The translations under genes and the position numbers were made by a program. 64,000 nucleotides of DNA from an uncultured Chthonomonadales bacterium (GTDB taxonomy: Bacteria; Armatimonadota; Chthonomonadetes; Chthonomonadales; CAJBBX01): assembly GCA_938005745.1 (NCBI GenBank), contig CALLMM010000002.1, positions 37,000 to 100,999 of the forward strand, read 5' to 3'. Numbering within the stretch: position 1 is the stretch's first letter; every line of letters begins with the position of its first letter. The notes beneath the pieces are model-generated. The model was not told where the DNA came from. It saw only the letters and a list, made by a program, of their open reading frames with translations, and ran no database searches. Positions 61,280 through 64,000 of this stretch are shown here, piece by piece.

Positions 61280-62755
61280 ATGGAATCGCAGAACGCAGGA
61301 TCGGATCATCCACCGCAGGGACTGACGCGCCGCCAGCTTCTGGCGCGCGCCGCCGCCCTGCCGGCGGTCTCCTCCGAACTGACTTCGCCGTCGGCTCCGG
61401 CGGTCGCCGAACGCGGCGTCTATCTGAATGTCCCTTCCCCCCTGCCGCCGTTAACCATTCACGACTGGGACGAACGGGAGTGGAGCCGCTACCTCGACCT
61501 GCTGACCGCCTCCCGCTTCAACCGGCTCTACTTCTACCTCTGGCAGAACGAGCAGAGCGACTTCGCCGCCGATCCGGCGCATAAAGCCCGCAACCGCCGG
61601 CTGCATGAGAGCCTGCGAAAAATGATCGGTCTCGCCCATCGGCGCGGAATGAAGGTTACTTTCCTCTTCTGCCCGACCTTTATGCCCCGCGTTCTCTGGA
61701 CGCAGCGTCCGGAACTTCACGCCGATATCGAGTACGTCCGGGCGGGCTTTCCCTGCCTCTGCCCGAGCAGACCCGACTCCTGGTCCCTGATGCGTGACGT
61801 CTACCGCCATGAGCTGGAGTGGTTCAGGCAGGCGGACGGCTTTCAACTGTGGTTCTACGATCCGGGCGGGTGCATGTGCGCCGAGTGCCGCCGCGACATC
61901 ACCGCCCCGCTTGTGCGTCAGGCGGAGGAGTTTCGGGAGATGTCGCGGCGCATTCAGCCGCGCGCGGAGTTTCAGATCTCCCTCTGGCCCGTCTGGGAGT
62001 GGGAGTCGCGCCTGAAGATCCGCTACGGGCTGGAGCTTCTGGATCGTCTGAAGGAGCGATTCGGGGAGGCGCACCGGGAGATCGCCATTACGGACAGCAT
62101 GGACGATCCCCGCTCCTTCCTGAATGCGGCGAAAGAGCGCGGGTTTCGGACGCAGGCTTTCCTGTTTCTGACCCACGTCGAGACGCCCTTCCTCTTCCTC
62201 TTTCCCCAGTTCGACTATCTGAAGCGCACCGTCGCCCGGCTCGCCGCCGCAGGATACTCCGGGGCGTTCGTCCACTCCCTCACCCCGGGCAGCAAAGCGC
62301 TCAACACCTGCCTGTCGGGGCTGGCGCTGTGGAACCCCGCCGCTTCGGAGGACGAACTGGCGTACTCGGTCTCGCTGCTCTTCACCGGCAAGCCGGAAGC
62401 CGCCAGAAGGCTCGCTCCCGCGCTGCGCCTCTGGGAGCGTCTGATCCTGGAGGGCAGTCCGAAGCCGGAAGAGGCGCGGGAGCTGCGCCGACAGGCAGAG
62501 GAGACCATCGCCCTGCTTTCCGACGAGCGTCGCAGGCGGCTGATCTGGCTGCCGGAGAGCGCGCAGGCGATGGAGATTCTGGTCGAGGGAGCCGCCTCCC
62601 TGAACGACCCGACGCAGATGGTGCGGCTGACGGCGCGATTCCGCGCCCTGCTCGAGTCCACGCACACCTTTCGCGCCTATGCGCCGCAGGGAGCGGCGGA
62701 GTTTCGCCGGATGGCGCAGTGGCTCGCGGGAGGATGGAGGCGCGAACACTTCTGA
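61280..62755 (+). CDS. Secreted TIM-barrel-like protein with Tat-type signal
   Basis: A 491-residue protein whose start GLTRRQLLARAAALPAVSS looks like a Tat signal (RR followed by a short hydrophobic stretch). The body has a barrel-like beginning (YLNVPSPLPPLTIHDWDERE, LDLLTASRFNRLYFYLWQNE), a likely strand with GMKVTFLFCPTFMPRV and FQLWFYDPGGCMCAECRRDI in the active-site region. It resembles glycosidases of the GH20/DUF4838-like TIM-barrel kind, but I cannot assign a family. The ATG at 61280 lies close to a GGAG site, so another start is possible. The 133-nt gap before it holds nothing notable. Confidence 0.6.
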   Translation: MESQNAGSDHPPQGLTRRQLLARAAALPAVSSELTSPSAPAVAERGVYLNVPSPLPPLTIHDWDEREWSRYLDLLTASRFNRLYFYLWQNEQSDFAADPAHKARNRRLHESLRKMIGLAHRRGMKVTFLFCPTFMPRVLWTQRPELHADIEYVRAGFPCLCPSRPDSWSLMRDVYRHELEWFRQADGFQLWFYDPGGCMCAECRRDITAPLVRQAEEFREMSRRIQPRAEFQISLWPVWEWESRLKIRYGLELLDRLKERFGEAHREIAITDSMDDPRSFLNAAKERGFRTQAFLFLTHVETPFLFLFPQFDYLKRTVARLAAAGYSGAFVHSLTPGSKALNTCLSGLALWNPAASEDELAYSVSLLFTGKPEAARRLAPALRLWERLILEGSPKPEEARELRRQAEETIALLSDERRRRLIWLPESAQAMEILVEGAASLNDPTQMVRLTARFRALLESTHTFRAYAPQGAAEFRRMAQWLAGGWRREHF

Positions 62756-62781
62756 AAGCCGCCCGTGCTGCCGGGGACCCG

Positions 62782-63750
62782 CTACTTCGCGTACTGCGCC
62801 CGGCTGCCGTGCGCCGCGGTCTGTGGGGCGGGAGGCTTTCCGGCAGCCAGCGCCGCATATGCCTCCCGATGCCGATCAAAATACTGGCGCGCCGGCTCGA
62901 TCCCGAACTCCGCCTGAAGCCGGGCAATCGGCAGCGACGGGTCGAGCGGCTCCACAAGAAAGTGTGCGTCCTCCAGATAGGAGGTGATCCGCACTCTTCC
63001 CGGATAGGCGTCCATGATCCGGTCGGGCGTACCGAAGTTGAAATCGTAGTGCGCCACCAGAAAATCCAGACTGACATCGCGCACGGCGTAGTTGACCAGC
63101 GCATCGGTCTGCGCGACCACCCGCCCGCAGGGGTCAATGATGCGCGAACAGTCGGTGTGGACCGCCGTAACCACGTAGAAGCGATGCAGGCAGGCGTACA
63201 TCTGCAGCGGAAACCCGCCATGATAGGCAGAGGGCCAGAAGACCATGCGGACGCCCTCCCTCGCCAGCGACTCCCAGGTCTCCGGGAAGCCGGCGTCAAA
63301 GCAGATCTGTATCCCGATCCGCCCGAAATCCAGATCGAAGACGGTCGGCTCCCTGCCGGGCGAGATTCCCTCCTCGAAATCGGTGTAGTCGGGGGAGGAG
63401 GTTACCGGGTGAATCTTATCGTAGATCCCCAGAATATCGCCGGATCGGTCTATCACCACCGCCGAATTCCAGTGCCGCCCCTCGCGCACGGTTCTCAGGG
63501 GACAGATGACGTAGCAGCGATGCTCTTTTGCGCGGCGCGCAAAGGCGTCCGTCGTCGGTCCCGGAACCGGCTCCGCCGCCGCCTGACCGACCGGACCGTG
63601 TAGACCGACTCCCACGAAGGTCTCCGGCAGGCAGACCAGATCCGGATTCTGCTTCAACGCCCGCTCAAAGAGCGCGAGCATATACTCCCGATTGCCCGCC
63701 GCGCTGCCCTGTCCGCGTCCATGCTGGCAGGTGGTAACGATTCGCGCCAT
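62782..63750 (-). CDS. Carbon-nitrogen hydrolase (nitrilase superfamily)
   Basis: A 322-residue nitrilase-fold amidohydrolase. The catalytic triad is readable: Glu in LVCLPETFVGVG, Lys in GIYDKIHPVTSS and Cys in RIGIQICFDAGFPETW. It hydrolyses a C-N bond of an unknown amide or nitrile. The ATG at 63750 has an AGAGGGGG site about 6 nt upstream; the frame is open 17 codons further without a site. It begins 24 nt after the stop of the gene to its right, on the same strand, so the two probably form an operon. Confidence 0.9.
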   Translation of the reverse strand: MARIVTTCQHGRGQGSAAGNREYMLALFERALKQNPDLVCLPETFVGVGLHGPVGQAAAEPVPGPTTDAFARRAKEHRCYVICPLRTVREGRHWNSAVVIDRSGDILGIYDKIHPVTSSPDYTDFEEGISPGREPTVFDLDFGRIGIQICFDAGFPETWESLAREGVRMVFWPSAYHGGFPLQMYACLHRFYVVTAVHTDCSRIIDPCGRVVAQTDALVNYAVRDVSLDFLVAHYDFNFGTPDRIMDAYPGRVRITSYLEDAHFLVEPLDPSLPIARLQAEFGIEPARQYFDRHREAYAALAAGKPPAPQTAAHGSRAQYAK

Positions 63751-63773
63751 GACGATCCCCCTCTCTCCCTCCG

Positions 63774-64000
63774 TTATTGAAGCGCCTGCCTTCCCTCCCA
63801 CGCGATCTGCGCGCCGACGCGGATGGCGTCCATCAGTCCCGGCATGTCTTTGCCGGAAGCGAGCGCCCTTTCATCGCCTTCCAGCCCGCTGACAACCGTC
63901 TCCACGCCCCGCCATGTCGTCGCCAGATAGCCCAGCATCTTCGGCGTGGCGTCCTTCAGGGCGCAGCCGGTCAACAGCCGTACATTCTCCGCCCGGTTCC
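63774..64000 (-). CDS. C-terminal end of an unidentified gene
   Basis: The frame is open to the right edge; about 75 codons are visible, ending MDAIRVGAQIAWEGRQALQ. The segment PKMLGYLATTWRGVETVV resembles the end of TIM-barrel glycosidase-like proteins in which a last strand carries G-x-x-x-T-T-W. No more can be said from a fragment. It lies upstream of the nitrilase-family gene in the same direction. Confidence 0.5.
   Translation of the reverse strand, partial: NRAENVRLLTGCALKDATPKMLGYLATTWRGVETVVSGLEGDERALASGKDMPGLMDAIRVGAQIAWEGRQALQ

Overview
The window reads as about 60% G+C chromosome from a Gram-negative-type (diderm) bacterium. Armatimonadota (Chthonomonas/Fimbriimonas-like) or a nearby phylum is my best guess. 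This is inferred from exosortase/PEP-CTERM genes, a DUF6785-like membrane protein, secreted glycosidases, a uroporphyrinogen-decarboxylase-like protein beside glycoside hydrolases, and an AfsR/BTAD-type regulator. No rRNA, tRNA, CRISPR array or transposase gene was seen.

Left flank (1-16 kb): the end of a six-hairpin glycosidase-like gene, an MscS channel, a DUF6785-like transporter-like protein, a secreted GH5/GH2-like glycosidase, a 28-residue membrane peptide, a DUF2202 ferritin-like protein, a PP-loop protein convergent with a FemAB-like acyltransferase, a Uma2 pseudogene, a fatty acid desaturase, a cold-shock protein and a frameshifted zinc-ribbon gene.

Core (about 15.7-56.3 kb): a large exopolysaccharide/exosortase locus. 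In order it holds a PEP-CTERM protein, a broken initiating sugar transferase, nucleotide-sugar genes (UDP-sugar dehydrogenase, DegT aminotransferase, CapD/FlaA1-type dehydratase), an intact phosphoglycosyl transferase, a HAF-repeat protein, a Wzc-like tyrosine autokinase, an exosortase and EpsI. An ABC polysaccharide exporter (Wzm/Wzt) follows, then ten apparently intact glycosyltransferases and one truncated one, an asparagine-synthetase-like protein, an FkbM methyltransferase, an O-antigen polymerase/ligase-like protein, a FemAB-like protein, a polysaccharide-deacetylase-like protein and a CapK-like ligase. It closes with an EpsD-like peptidyl-prolyl isomerase, a second PEP-CTERM protein, a parallel beta-helix protein and a UDP-glucuronate 4-epimerase. 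Genes from 28.9 to 50.7 kb lie on one strand, mostly overlapping or closely spaced. A noticeably AT-richer stretch (about 32-36 kb) suggests imported glycosyltransferase genes.

The most striking observation is regulatory. Eight gaps in the core carry a sigma-54-type -24/-12 element with exact GG-N10-GC spacing (15750, 16119, 17095, 21735, 28857, 50805, 51940, 55218). They precede both PEP-CTERM genes, the EpsD-like isomerase, the CapD-type gene, the ABC exporter operon, the epimerase and the broken sugar transferase. The element at 15750 precedes a hairpin-rich stretch with no convincing gene. PrsK/PrsR/RpoN control of PEP-CTERM genes is known in other bacteria; no regulator of that kind lies in this window.

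Right flank (56.3-64 kb): a decayed short-chain dehydrogenase, a uroporphyrinogen-decarboxylase-like protein, a BTAD/ATPase/TPR regulator, a secreted TIM-barrel-like protein, a nitrilase-superfamily hydrolase and the end of another gene.
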